64,000 nucleotides of DNA from positions 23,651,501 through 23,715,500 of the forward strand of contig CM065394.1 in assembly GCA_033060915.1 (NCBI GenBank). Reading direction: 5' to 3'. Of this stretch, positions 11,101-22,782 are shown one piece after another; within the stretch, counting starts at the first letter, position 1, and each line of letters starts with the position of its first letter. This DNA is from Euryodendron excelsum (lineage: Eukaryota > Streptophyta > Magnoliopsida > Ericales > Pentaphylacaceae). The notes under the pieces are model-generated. The model did not search any database and was not told the origin of the DNA. It was given only the letters and a program-made list of their open reading frames with translations. A program made the translations under genes and the position numbers.

Positions 11101-11860
11101 CCTAAAGCAATCCTAGCCATGGAAAGGCTAGAATCACCCTAGAATTGTCATTTTGAAAATATGTTTTGAAAAAGGAGATTTTGATGCAACTTTGAAAACA
11201 AGTTTGAAAACGATTTTGAAAACAACTTTGAAAACAACTTTTGGAAGAATGCAAGAATCATGATATGCACAATGCAAGTTTGGGGTCGTGAACATACAAG
11301 GTTAAGGCTTCACCACATAATCAAGGGGGCCGAACCCACGTGGTGTCCGGTTAGCCTAAAGAAAAGCCCCCGACACGGTGACCCTCCAATAGTCTAATCC
11401 TACACAGGAACCAGGAGTCCCCTTGTTTCAAGCATGCAAAGAAAGGGGGGGAAAGAGATGAGAGATTAAAATAGAGAAAACCTAAGTGGGTTAGGAAAGA
11501 GAAGAGAGAGGGGGGAAGTGCAGAAACGTAAAACAAAAGCCTACCTTGTGTCTTGTTTATTTTGCACGCCTTGCTTTCTTCAGTCTTCGCTTTACTTCAG
11601 TCTTGATCTTCGAGGGCTCGTCTTTAATCTTCAAGGCTTCGGTTTGCAGCTCTTCAAGTCTTCAAAGGAGGGTTGGAGGCTAATGTATAAGTGTGTGAGG
11701 GTGTATAGGAGTGTATATGAGGCTAGGGTTTAGTGTATGGTGGCTAGGGTTTGGAAAACCTAAGGAAGCTAGGGTTTAGGGAGTGTTAGAGCTCTGTATA
11801 TCGAAATATAGGATTTTTAGATTGAGTTTTCGGACCTCTTTCACGCTGGAAGAGGCTCTG

Positions 11861-11981
11861 TATTTATAGAGAGAGGAATGCACTGGCGCTTGTTGTACTA
11901 GCGCCAGGCCAAAACTTACACTGGCGCCACTTGGAGTGGCGCTAAGCCATTTTTTGGCTTGGCGCCACTAGTAGTGGCACC
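11861..11981 (-). promoter_or_regulatory. LTR A' core promoter: three 38-bp-spaced dyads plus TATA
   Basis: Dyads at 11,961-11,981, 11,923-11,943 and 11,885-11,905 have starts exactly 38 bp apart. The TATA box (TATAAATA on minus) is at 11,861-11,868, 16 bp beyond the last dyad. The spacer AAGCCATTTTTTGGCTT (11,944-11,960) is itself an inverted repeat around a T-run, so the 38-bp unit alternates a GC-rich and an AT-centred dyad. Confidence 0.8.
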
Positions 11982-12954
11982 AACCATTTAGGAAATATTT
12001 AAGGTCGGAAAGCAACGTATTTTTGACTAAATTTGGGCGCCTGTATTAGTGACTACCATGCAATTTTTAGCCTAGCTTCATTAAGAGTGACTCCGGAAAG
12101 TCTGGGAATGATTTAAGGGACCGGGAATGGCCCGGAAGGCTGGAAAAGAGCAGGAACACTGAAAATAGTATCCCGGAGGTATTTAACTTGAAAAATGAGG
12201 ATAGGATGTGTCGAAAGGATTGACCGGGCCTTTAGGGGCAAAACGGTCAATCGGGCTAGAAAGCTACCAGGACGGACTCAAATTGTCCCAGAAGAAGACT
12301 TAAAATTTGGAAACATTATTCAGAATGTTCCCAAAGGTTGCCCGTTTGATTCGCAGAGCCGGTATGGTCGAAAAAGGAGACTGGCCCACCAGGGGCAAAA
12401 CGGTCATTTTATATTGGGTTTGTCGGAACTGACTCGGAATGATCCAGAAAGGTAAAGGGAGATTGAGAACACTACAAAAAGCAATCTTAGAAGGTTACCG
12501 GTTTGATACCCAGAGCCGGTGTGGTCGGTAAAGGAGACTGGCCCACTAGGGGCAAAACGGTCATTTTGTACCGGGTTGGCCGGAATTGACTCGGGATGAT
12601 CCGGAAAGATAAAGAAAGGTTGAGTGTACTATAAAAAGCATTCTCGGGAGGTTATCGGTTTGATATCCAGAGCCGGTGTGGTTTCCGGGGCATTTGGATG
12701 CCTAGGGGCAAAATGGTCATCTTGACCGGAAAGTCTCAAAAAAGGCCCAAGGGGTAGTTTGGTCATTTTTCACCGAAGTGGGCTAGCAGGCACTGGTGTT
12801 GACTTGGGTTTTGAGTGTTTCCGCCACTCTGACGGCGGTCGTCGTGACACAGGGGTTTGTTGGCAATTCCCTATATCGACCTGTTTACAAGTATTTCTGC
12901 TACTCGAACGGTTGTGATGTTTGCGAGTATTTTCGCTACTCAGACCGTCTTGAG

Positions 12955-13640
12955 GAATAAACTATCTCAAGAGAGAGATTGGAATTAGAAAGGGGTCTTA
13001 TCGTCTTCGGAAAGACGTGCCTGATTTGGAACCGTCTCGAGGATTAAACTGTCTTGAGAGAGGGATTGGAAAGGGGACTTATTGTCTTCGGAAAGACGTG
13101 CTTGATTTGGAACCGTCTCGAGGAATAAACTGTCCCGAGAGAGGGATTGGAAAGGGGACTTACCATCTTCAAAAAGACGTGCCTAATTTAGAACCATCTC
13201 GAGGAATAAACTGTCTCGAGAGAGGGATTGGAATTGGAAAGGGGTTTTATCGTCTTCAGAAAGACATGCCTGATTTGGAACCGTCTCGAGGATTAAACTA
13301 TCTCGAGAGAGGGATTGGAAAGGGGACTTACCGTCTTCGAAAAGACGTGCCTGATTTGGAACCGTCTCGAGGATTAAACTGTCTCAAGAGAGGGATTGGA
13401 AAGGGGACTTACCGTCTTCGGAAAGACGTGCCTGATTTGGAACCGTCTCGAGGAATAAACTCTTGAGAGAGAGGGATTGGAAAGGGGACTTACCGTCTTC
13501 GGAAAGACGTGCCTGATTTAGAACCGTCTTGAAGAATAAACTGTCTCGAGAGAGGGATTGGAAAGGGGACTTACCGTCTTCGAAAAAACGTGCCTGATTT
13601 GAAACCATCTCGAGGAATAAACTGTCTCGAGAGAGGGGTT
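12955..13640 (-). repeat. 81-bp hairpin minisatellite in LTR A' U3
   Basis: About eight units. The anchor around CTGATTTGGAACCGTCTCG recurs near 13,020, 13,101, 13,182, 13,269, 13,351, 13,432, 13,513 and 13,594, about 81 bp apart. Each unit has a self-pairing CGTCTTCGGAAAGACG and a CTCGAGA core. Because 81 is a multiple of three, long open frames appear on both strands; they are not genes. Confidence 0.85.
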
Positions 13641-13842
13641 GGAGTTAGAATTGGAAAGAACAATGCCCCTAAGGGCATTTTGGTCATTTTGCCTCTACTT
13701 GGGCCTAGCGGGACCGCAAAGCGATGGACAGATGGGATTTAGACTTAGAGAGTCATTTTCGATTGGGATATGTCTATATTGACTTGAGTACAAGTCTGGA
13801 CGGGGCGTAGACTGTCGAGCGGTCAAAAATGGGGTGCTTACA

Positions 13843-14309
13843 AAGACTATAGTCAAGAAAAAGGAATTGATTTTGATGAGAATTATGCACCTGTAGCTAC
13901 ATTAGAAGCTATTAGAATGTTACTTGTTTTTTCATGTTTCAAAAATTTCAAGCTTTATCAAGTGGATGTGAAAGTGCATTTTAAATGGCTTTATTTCATA
14001 AGAAGTGTAGGTGGAGCAACCCCTTGGTTTTGAAAATCATCAGTTTTCAAACCATGTTCGGAAACTCACAAAAGCAGTTTATGGGTTAAAGCAGGCCCCA
14101 AGGGCTTGGTATGAAAGGTTGAGCAAATTCTTGATTGAAAATAGTTTTACAAGAGGAAAAGGTTGACGCAACACTCTTTATCAAAATTAGAGATCATGAC
14201 ATGCTTATTGTGCAAGTCTATGTTAATGACATTATATTTGGCTCTACTAATAAGAAGCTTTGCAAGGAATTTGCTAAGTGTATATAGGGTGAATTTGAAA
14301 TGAGCATGA
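13843..14309 (+). pseudogene. Copia (Sirevirus-like) reverse transcriptase fragment
   Basis: Conceptual translation gives EKGIDFDENYAPVATLEAIR near the start, then the catalytic motif as YVNDIIFGST near 14,218-14,247 (YVDD expected), and ends at EFEMSMMG. It matches the RT at 63,260-63,740, which reads on to GELNYF. Several frameshifts and stops break it. On the left it is cut by the giant LTR, on the right by a Ty3/gypsy fragment. Confidence 0.8.
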
Positions 14310-15555
14310 TGGGGAATCGTACATTCTTGTGTAGCGTTGTTAACACACACGTTTCTCTGCCATCTTTGGAAGATATCTGTGTTGTTCGGGAATTTCCCAA
14401 TGTCTTCCCTAATGAGTTATCTGGTTCCTTAGTGGATCAAGAAATTGAGTGTAATATTGATCTTAATACTGGTACTAGACCCATTTCCAAAGCTCCTTAC
14501 TGTATCTCCCCTCTAGAGTTGAAAGAGTTGAAGGTTTAACTCCAAGACTTGTTGGAAAAGGGATTTATTCATCCTAGTGTCTTACCTTGGGGTGCACTCA
14601 TGTTATTTGTGAAAAAGAAAGATGAAACCATGAGATTATGTATCGATTACAGAAAATTGAACAAGGTCACCATTAAAACAAATACCCATTGCCATGAGTG
14701 AATGATTTATTTGATTAGTTTCAAGGCACCCAAATATTTTTGAAGATTGACCTAAGGTAGGGTTATCACCAACTAAAGGTCAAGGCAAGTGATGTGGAGA
14801 AGACGGCTTTTCGAACCAGATATGGTCACTATGAATTTCTGGTTATGCTGTTCTGAGTTACTAATGCACCTGCGGCATTCATGGATTTGATAAATTGGGT
14901 TTTCAAACCCTTCCTTGATGATTTTTTTATTATGTTTATTAATGATATCTTGGTATACTCTAAGAGTCTTGCAGATCATGAGCACCACTTAGGGATAGTC
15001 CTCCAGACTCTGCGAAACAGGAGGCTATATGCCAAATTGAAGAAGTGTGAATTCTGGCTACTAAGTGTGGCATTTTTATGGACACATCGTCAGCATGGAT
15101 GTGGAGTGTCCGTTAATCCTTCAAAGGTTAAAGCTGTTGTGGATTGGCCAAGACCGACGAATGTGACCAAAGTAAGAAGTTTTATAGGCTTAGTTGGGTA
15201 TTACTGAAGATTTGTGAGGGATTTTTCCAAGATTGTAACTCCTTTAATGAAGCTCACCCGGAAGAACACCCCATTTAAATGGAACGAGAAGAGGGAACAG
15301 AGTTTCCAAGAACTGAAGAACCGATTAGTGTCCTCACCAATTCTAGTCTTGCCTTCCGGGGCTGACAGGTTTTCCATCTACAGCAACGCTTCACATAGAG
15401 GACTGAGAAGTCTATTTATGTAGTATGGCAAGGTAACTGCATATGCCTCGAGACAGTTGAGACCACATGAGAAGAACTACTCGACCCATGATCTTGAATT
15501 AGCAATTGCTTTGAAGAGTTGGTGCCACTATTTATATGGAGTCACATGTGAGATC
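14310..15555 (+). pseudogene. Ty3/gypsy RT-RNase H fragment
   Basis: Blocks in order: VVREFPNVFP near the start, ISKAPY, the RT core [13 protein letters not shown] near 14,636, TNAPAAFMDLIN near 14,860, and the active-site region as FINDILVYSK near 14,935 (VDD expected). Then follow VGYY and FVRDFSKIVTPLMKLT around 15,200, and the RNase H blocks SNASHRGL and [10 protein letters not shown] up to 15,550. Several frameshifts and stops are present. It stops abruptly at [10 protein letters not shown], where the minus-strand Sirevirus-like LTR begins. No LTR of its own is seen. Confidence 0.85.
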
Positions 15556-17120
15556 TGTTGGCCTAAATATGCAACCTAAGAGGGGGGGTAAATTGGATTT
15601 TTTAAAATTATTCACACAATAATGCAATCTAAAAGCTAATAACCCAAAGGAACTGTAAATCAAATAGTGTACATGTAATGCAAGTAAGTAATGAGATGCT
15701 AAAATGAAAAACGAAGCACAAAAATGTATACCAAATTTATTGAGATTCAGTCACAACGTATGACCTATGTCCTCACTCCCAAGACCCCCTTGAAAGCTCT
15801 TCCACTATGCAAAAATCCTTTGCACAGCATGTGCTAGTTGCTAAGTGCCCAGCTCACTCCTTACAATAGCTATTTCCAAGCTCTCAAACCCTCCAAGTGA
15901 TTTTTTCTAAGGTTCACTCAAACTTACAAGTGTTTTTAACAAGAACACTCAAATTCACAGGTTTACAAACCCTCCCAACTAAAATATACAAAGATTATAC
16001 AATGGGTAACTCTTTCAAAAACTGTATAAGCTAGTGCAAGTGCAGCTAGTACCCCAACAAAGAGAATTTTTCATTTCGGTGCGGAGAATCAGCAATTAAG
16101 ATATTGTTCAACTCATAAATCTTTAGGTTCTCCTCTATAAATGATGTGGGGATCTTGTATATATGGTCTTGAATTGATTATAGTCGTTGGTGGTGGTTAG
16201 GGGTGCATTTAATGCAAAATCATGCTGATAGGCCGTTTGAAATACTAGCCATTACAATCAAGGAGTTGACTCTTTTGCTGAAGGTGTCGACCCTTTTTGT
16301 TCTCCTCTCATCTTCCTCAACTCTCCTAATGTGTCAACTCCTGAGAAATAGGGGTAGACTCTTTTAGCTTTTGACCAAAGGCTCTGTCCAAATATGTAAA
16401 CCCTTGAGAAACGATGAGTCAACCCTTTTTGGACATTCTTCAAGACTTTACATTCTCGACCAATGTGTCAACTCCTAACCTGGAGGGGTCGACTCCTTTT
16501 CTGTGCAGACTGTGGTCTATGGCCTCTGTCTCAATATGTCAACTCCTTTTCAACATAGATCTTCACTTTTTGAAAGTATTTTTTAATCTTTTTTAAACTC
16601 TTCAAGCTCTTGATGGATCATCCAATTAAGTCTTCTAAGGCTTGAAATGAATTTTTCAAGGCATGTTAATCTTTAAGAACACCTTCAATCTCTTCGAGAT
16701 GGAATCAATCTACTTTGATTACTTGTAGGGTTCCTCAATCAACATCACTTCTTCCATTTCTTCAAGACTTGATCAATTTCTTCAGTAGAACTTTCAAGTC
16801 TTGTGATCTTCCTTCTAATTGACCATTCATCCAAGACAACTTCAAAGTTTTCAAGATAAGCTTCCATGGTTTGTGTAGAACATCAAAATGAGGTTGTAAC
16901 TATGTGACTGCTAAATGTGTCAACCTATCATACTCATTGTCTCCAATCCTTTTTAACAAACTTCTCACCATATAAGTTTTTCAATATTTTCTAATGAGTT
17001 ACGCTTCAAGTCATGATCTAATTGAGATTAGAGATGAAATATAATATGCACATTAAATAGGGTCATTAGATTACTAACACAATGTTTTATGATTATCAAA
17101 ATTAAGACATGGAGTCAGCA
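15556..17120 (-). mobile_element. 3' LTR of minus-strand Sirevirus-like Copia
   Basis: On the minus strand it runs from TGCTGACTCC (17,120) to ...GGCCAACA (15,556). The last ~50 bp match the end of the 5' LTR at 60,600-60,652. A polypurine tract lies next to its start. At 16,259-16,545 it holds seven or more copies of a degenerate palindromic word around GGGTCGACTC. Confidence 0.8.
16259..16545 (-). promoter_or_regulatory. Cluster of GTCGAC-type palindromes in the Sirevirus-like LTR
   Basis: Variants GAGTTGACTC, TGTCGACCC, TGTCAACTCC, GAGTCAACCC and GGGTCGACTCC recur across ~290 bp. Palindrome clusters in the promoter part of Sirevirus LTRs have been reported, as I recall. The same word reappears inside this element at 22,519-22,620. 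Confidence 0.55.
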
Positions 17121-17880
17121 ATCTCTCTTTTTTTAATGATGACAAAACTTTTCACAATATAAGCAATATACTCAAAATCTAATAAATAACTAAAGTGCAA
17201 TATTAGAGCAATATTAGATAATTCAAAAAGTGAAATTGCATACTAGGAATTTGCTCCCCCTTTCTTTTGTACTTAGAGTATCAATATATTTCTAGGTTTA
17301 GAGCAACATTCATTTGTAGAGCATAACAATCCTTGCTCCCCCTTTTGTATGCAATGAAGCACTTTATATTGCTATCAAACATTCTCAAACGCAATTCAGT
17401 TCAATACCAACATACTTTTCTCCCCCTTTTTGTACCATACACATCTTTTTCTAATTAATGTCTTCTCTCCCTTTTGTCAACTCATCAAAAAGATTTATAA
17501 AAAGAATTTGAAAGACAGGTATAATAGCAAAAAGTGAAAGAGTAGAAATGAAGTTATAATTAAGCTCACAACAGCAAATGTCAGAGCAAATATCAAAACA
17601 ACAAATATTGGTAGCAGAGTAATCATTAAGTAACTCATCATATTTGCAAAAAGATATTCATATATATGTTAGGCATCAATAAAACCATTGACAATCATCC
17701 ACAAAATATTACCAATATTATCTTTAAAGGATGACACACCATCCTATGTAAAATATAGTTCAGATAATGAAAATGAAAAGAGAATGCATATGCAAATGCA
17801 GAAATGCTCAAGTTGCCTTAGGGGATGGAAATCAACAGGGTCATAGGCAGTGTTGGTGAATTTGGCTTGGTTTCTTTGCC
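17121..17880 (-). promoter_or_regulatory. 3' non-coding region with primary and repeated PPT motifs
   Basis: Directly beside the LTR the minus strand reads AAAAAAAGAGAGAT, the primary polypurine tract. Further in, AAAGGGGGAGCA-type runs recur (near 17,265, 17,333 and 17,422 on the plus strand as GCTCCCCC or TCTCCCCC). Repeated AGGGGGAG tracts upstream of the 3' LTR are characteristic of Sireviruses. No gene is seen in the rest. Confidence 0.7.
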
Positions 17881-19061
17881 TCAAATCATACTTGTGTGAG
17901 TGTTTGCTGCTAGCTTTGGAGTGGTTTGGCTAGAAGGATTTGATTGTGCTGCAAGTGATGGCTGAGATAGATAAAGAGAGGTGTTGACTCTTTCAGTGGT
18001 TTCATCCATCTCATCAGTGCTAGAGGCCTCTTTTGCAAACTTTGTTGCTTCAAGGTAGAGGGGTTTGTACTCATCCCCAACCATTTTCTTGATATATTTT
18101 TCACTGTGCTCAGTTAAGAGAGCATTGTCACTGGATACTCCCTCTTTTAGCTTGTTTCCCTCTGACACAAAAGTTTTACTCAATTTCCTAACTTTCTTCT
18201 CAACAAAGAACAACCTAGTTGCACCATTCTCCACCTTCTTATCAATTTTGGTAATTATCTTCTCTTGGTATTTTTTTTCATCTCTTTTATCATTTCTATC
18301 ATCATTACTTTCTGAACAAAATTGTTGGGCAAATATCCATGGGAAAAAGTTCTCTTGGAGTCCTAGAGATTTCACCTCTTTCAAATGACCTTCTCTTTGG
18401 TGTAGCACTATCACCACCACCACCAACACCACTACCCTTCTCTTTTGACACCCATTTCTTGGTATGTTCATCAAAATGATACCTCATTCTAGAAAGGGTT
18501 TTGTGGTTGTACTCATCAGAGTTAAGGTTAGGGGTTCTCTTATTTCACGAGATAGATTGACCTTGAAGTGTTTAAACACCTTGGTTAAAAAGATTCCATA
18601 GGGTAAACTCACTTTGGTTGTACTTGCTTTGACAATATGGTTTAAAATGTAATCAGCCAAGTCAAACTTTGTCTCAGTTAGATATACCCACATAAAGTAC
18701 AACTCTTTGTCAGATATAGACTCAAACTTTCCTCCTTTGGGAATAAAAATATAGCATACAAAATGATGGACAAGTCTTAATTCCAATAGGAGTTCATTAG
18801 CAAAGGGTTGAAGAGCATCATGAGTAATCTCTTCTCTATAGAGAGTGGATAGGGCTATACATCTATCCATATTTTTCTACCCTATTTCTCCACCTCCACT
18901 TATGCCCAAATTTTGATAAATTATCCCTTTGGTGAGTAAAATGTGGACTTCTTTGACATAACTTGTCACACTTTCACTACCCCTTTCTTTTTCAACATGG
19001 GCATAAAAATGCTTAACTAATTCAGGATAAACATCACCCCTAACTAGGGTCATGAGTTTCT

Positions 19062-20366
19062 TGATTACACTCTAAAAAGTGTAATCTAAAATCCCTAAAG
19101 AGCTATTGTTAGTCCAATTAGGGTGTATATATACCTCATTTTAGTATAATAATTATTTTAATAAGTGTTTGTGGGTATTTTGTAGGTTCCAAGTGGAAAA
19201 AGGGCAAATTTAGAGCAAAAAGAGCCAAAATGTGCATTAACCGTACGTACGGTTGGAGTCACCTTATATATGGTGGGACCACCGTGTATACGGTAACAGC
19301 CACCGTACGTACGCTTGCAGCAAATCTCCAAACTTCAGAGAGCTTGAATCAGCGTCAAGATGATTGTACATACGGTATGTTCACCATACGTATGTTGAAC
19401 AGTACCGTACCTATGGTACCGGCAATCCTTGTGTGTATTTTGTAGCTATATCTCCAAAAAATGACGCAATTTCTTGTATCTATCTCCATTTTAGGCTAGA
19501 TTTTCAGTTAGTACATATTGTAGAGAAAGAAAGTGGGTTTATATTGTATTTTCCTTCATTTTCTTACACTTTCTTTGTACTCAAACACCAATTTCTTCAT
19601 CATTCAATGAGAAATTTTCAATTCTTCATGTTTTCTCTTATGGAATCAAGTAGCTAAACTCTTCCTTGGATGCAATTGTGAAGATCTACCAAAGATCTTC
19701 AAGGTCTTCAATGGAGGTATATACAGTTCAATGTCAATGAATTATCTTATGAATTCTTCAAATTTATATCAATTGTGTTGTAAATCTATAGAAAACTTGG
19801 ATTCATAATCACTTTTGGTAATTTCTATGCACAATTCCTTAATTGGTATAGGTATTGTACAAATGATGATTTGTTTTTAAGATTGTTAACAATTGAACAC
19901 CAATTTACATCTAATTGACTATGAATTCCTGTTCTTATGGTCTAAATCTTCCGAATCAAGGATTCGCGAAGTGATTCCTTGATTTTAGTAATCAAACCCT
20001 CCATTGAGATACTTATAGAGAATTGGTAGATTAGATCAATTGTATCCAAGCTTTTCATTAATTGTTCTTAACTTTAGTTAGAGTTGTTTTAAATACATAG
20101 TGTAATTAGTTTAATTGGTAGTCAACACAAACACACCATCAAAGCAATTTTCGTTCTTATTTATAGTTAATTCCAATTTGTTAAGTGACTTGCTAATTCA
20201 ACTCAATTGGTTGGTTATTTTGCTCTTATGTGTTACCTATATTTGGTTTGATCCTTTGGAAGAACGATACCGGTACTTGCCGGAATTTACTTCGATCGCG
20301 ACACCCGTGCTCTTGCGGGACGTTCAATTTCATACAACTTTTGGGAGCGATTCATTTCCATTCAAG
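19062..20366 (+). mobile_element. Solo LTR (1.3 kb) inside the accessory ORF
   Basis: Begins TGATTACACTCTAAAAAGTG. The flanks TTTCT (19,057-19,061) and CTTCT (20,367-20,371) form a near-perfect 5-bp duplication. Removing the insert rejoins the accessory ORF in frame. The 3' part has GAACGATACCGGTACTTGCC and CGACACCCGTGCTC, typical of plant LTR ends. A relative of the solo LTR at 20,780 by its first ~40 bp. No coding region inside. Confidence 0.7.
19239..19420 (+). promoter_or_regulatory. Cluster of ACCGTACGTACGGT palindromes in the solo LTR
   Basis: The perfect palindrome AACCGTACGTACGGTT is at 19,239-19,254. Variants follow at 19,281 (ACCGTGTATACGGT), 19,302 (ACCGTACGTACG), 19,366 (GTACATACGGTATG), 19,383 (ACCATACGTATG) and 19,404 (ACCGTACCTATGGTACC). 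This density is far above chance and confined to ~180 bp. Confidence 0.7.
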
Positions 20367-20779
20367 CTTCTCATGTTTAGATTCAAATGTAAACTTCTCC
20401 TTGGTAACGAAGGTAAAATCAATCCATCTACCATTCAAAACAACTATAGAGGAGATACCATTTACATATTTGTCTAGATTGGATTGTTTTTTGAAGTAGA
20501 GGTTGTTCTCGAGAAAGTCCTCTTTAGCCTCTGCAATCTGCTTCTCTTTTCTCTTCTTAGATAACCTAGAGGGCATTCCTTTGTTTTTTCTCTTCCTTCC
20601 TCCCTTGGATTTGAGAGTCGACTCCACTAGGGTTTTCTCCCCTTTCTTCGATGGTACAGTCTTTAGAGCCATTAGGATTGGAAATGTCGGTTGTGAGTAG
20701 TTGAGGAATGGTTATGATGGTTTGAATCCGGAATTTATAGAAATTGGAGGAGGTATTTTCAGTGGATATGGCAGTTGAG

Positions 20780-22417
20780 TGATTTTACTCTAAAAAGTAC
20801 AAATCGGAATCCCTAAACATAAGTTATTGGTAGTAATTATTTACATGTTAGTTATTATTTTCATATAAAATTAGTTTTCTTTTAAGTTTTTGTGTTTTGT
20901 GCAAATTTCAAGCTAAAACCGAGTAAAGTGAAGTGACGGACACACAAACATTTTTTCGAGTATGATATTATATATATATATATATATATTTGTGTATAAT
21001 ATTATATTATATTATATAATAAAGGTGTGTGTATTATATATATACATGTGTGTATATTGTATTATGTATGTATGTATATTGTGCAAGTGTGTAGGTGTGA
21101 GGTGGAAAGCAAAGACAAAAAAACAAAAGAAATAAATGCAAATGAAGATGATGGCCGACAATGGATTTTAAAGATACAATATTCAATTCAATAAGATACA
21201 ATATCAATTGGATGAGATAATGGATAAAATAAATATATGCATGCATTTGGTGTGGAAAGGCCTTGCACTTCAGATTTCAAAGTCTGTAAATAGTAGAAGA
21301 GAGCAGAGGGGAGTCGGTGGTGAGTAGTTTAGGGCTCCCTCCATTCTTTTGTTTTTAGGAGAAGATTTTAGTTCGTTATTTTTCTCATTTCAATTGTTGT
21401 TTTTTAGTTATTTCTAGTGTATTACATATTTTATTTATAGAGTTATTTTTTTCAAGTTTTTTAAATATTAGCATTTAGTTTTATTCTTGGAGCCAATTGG
21501 GAAAACCATTTGACTTGGGATGATTAATTAAGGTTTTTCTCATTCTGGATTCATTTGAAAACTTAATATTTTTTCACACATTCAGTATATTGTATGGACA
21601 GGTATGGGTACATATATTTTATGCACGTAATAGTTACGTGTGTTGTGAACAAGTTTAGAATAAATATTTTTAGTGTAAAAGTAGAGTAGATATTAGTTTA
21701 CTCTACGTTAGGCAGAGGCTTGTATATTTGATGTAGGTACTTTGTCTGGTATGTTTTATGACCAAAACCTCTAGTAGGAACTTAAGTCTCTTAATCCTAA
21801 CTTGGAATGGATTGTTTTTATATTCTTGGTAATTGAAATCTAGATCTTTTTGAAAACTGAGACTTTTGATTATGTTTGTACTATCTCCTGCCATGATAAA
21901 ATAGTCAAGATATACAAATCGATGGTAAGGGTCTTTGATGATAATTTAATAAAATCTAGCTAAAACCTTTGAAAACATGTGCCTTTAATTATGTTTGTTA
22001 CACTTATGCTCTGACAAAGCATTGTCAAGTGTTTATGAGTCGATGGTGAGGGTTTTATGATTTTAACTGAGTAATATTCTAGCGATTGATTATTTTGAAT
22101 ATACCCATCTGCTAATTTTTGAGGTCCAAGTACGCTAAACAATTGGCAGTTGGTAAATCTGTATTAATCATTTCCAAGTAAGTCAAGTGATTAAATCAAT
22201 TAAATCCAAAACTGTTTTATTTTATTATGTTTTATAAGCATATTTGGCCTTAATCTCAAAATCTCAAAAAAAAAATTATTTCACTTTTGGTTACGTTTGT
22301 AATCTGGTTTTAACTGTTACATCCATTCTTTGTGGTTTGACCCTGGTCTTACTGGGTTATTTTTATTATGTATTACTTCGCCGCACTTACTCTTACTTGT
22401 GTTAAGTAGATCAAGCA
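20780..22417 (+). mobile_element. Solo LTR (1.6 kb) with TTGAG target-site duplication
   Basis: TG...CA ends (TGATTTTACTC ... ATCAAGCA) are flanked by TTGAG at 20,775-20,779 and 22,418-22,422. The 3' part carries GACCCTGGTCTTACTGGG and TTCGCCGCACTTACTC, a pattern seen at many plant LTR ends. It lies between pol and the accessory ORF of the Sirevirus-like element. An AT-dinucleotide run is at 20,966-21,060. Confidence 0.8.
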
Positions 22418-22782
22418 TTGAGGTCACAGTTTAAAATGAGAGAGTGAGGGGAAGAGAGGTTTGTCAAATTTGGGGCAAAATAAGGTTATTCATAGTTGTT
22501 GAGCAATCGTGCAAATGGGTCGACTCTTGTCTTCGGAGGGTCGACTCATTTTCTGTTGAAAGAATTATCCAGGCTCTCTATTGGAATGAGTCGACTCTTG
22601 AAATAAGAGGGGTCCACTCATTTTAACAGATGTCACTAGGAGCCACTTTTAGAGAATAGGGGTTAACTATTTTCTTATGAAATGCAGAAAATCACTTATA
22701 CAATGCAATGTACCAAATAAGCTTCTAATTCATTTTCAAACTATTTAAATGCATAATCAGGTATACACAATAACATAATTAA
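22418..22782 (-). promoter_or_regulatory. Spacer between pol and accessory ORF with LTR-type palindromes
   Basis: GGGTCGACTC at 22,519, GGGTCGACTCA at 22,540, GAGTCGACTC at 22,589 and GGGTCCACTCA at 22,610 repeat the word of this element's own LTR. On the minus strand they lie upstream of the accessory ORF start at 20,672. This may be an internal promoter; no TATA box was confidently identified. Confidence 0.45.

Larger units (their letters stand above)
3825..13842. repeat. ~10 kb inverted repeat of two giant LTRs, tail to tail
   Basis: The plus-strand LTR (3,825-8,468) and the minus-strand LTR (8,459-13,842) meet with no spacer. They overlap in a short shared stretch around ATTTTTCCC at 8,459-8,468. 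Each arm lacks its own last bases; the complete 3' end is seen at 53,130-53,174. The arms are clearly diverged, so this is an old rearrangement or two separate LTR copies rather than a recent hairpin artefact. Confidence 0.75.
8459..13842 (-). mobile_element. Giant LTR A' in reverse orientation
   Basis: Read on the minus strand it starts at 13,842 (TGTAAGCACCCC) and carries, in order, an 81-bp minisatellite, ~185-bp repeats, three dyads, a TATA box, the conserved leader and the islands, ending near 8,459. The right edge directly abuts Copia reverse transcriptase sequence at 13,843, so the LTR family inserted into that Copia. The left partner of a target-site duplication is not visible. Confidence 0.8.
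17881..20672 (-). pseudogene. Accessory ORF of Sirevirus-like Copia (plant transposon protein-like), split by a solo LTR
   Basis: Start codon at 20,672; a basic Lys/Arg-rich N-terminus extends to 20,367. A solo LTR (19,062-20,366) interrupts it. The frame then resumes at 19,061 with LVRGDVYPELVKHFYAHVEK, and continues through LLLELRLVHHFVCYIFIPKG and YILNHIVKAST near 18,830-18,640. This resembles the domain annotated as a putative plant transposon protein; I name the family from memory. A stop near 18,877, a frameshift near 18,530 and one near 18,310 follow. The C-terminal part (18,310-17,881) is highly charged and looks coiled-coil. It lies between pol and the 3' LTR, the place of env-like or extra ORFs in Sireviruses. 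Its function is unknown. Confidence 0.65.

Noticed and set aside
13017..13466. A 149-residue open frame of repeated DLEPSRG...ERGIGKGTY units, with a similar open frame on the opposite strand
   Set aside because: It is the 81-bp U3 minisatellite; a unit length divisible by three keeps several frames open on both strands. The counterparts in the other LTRs differ in sequence and length.
20966..21060. Possible matrix-attachment or origin-like AT tract
   Set aside because: A simple AT/GT microsatellite inside a solo LTR; nothing else supports a function.
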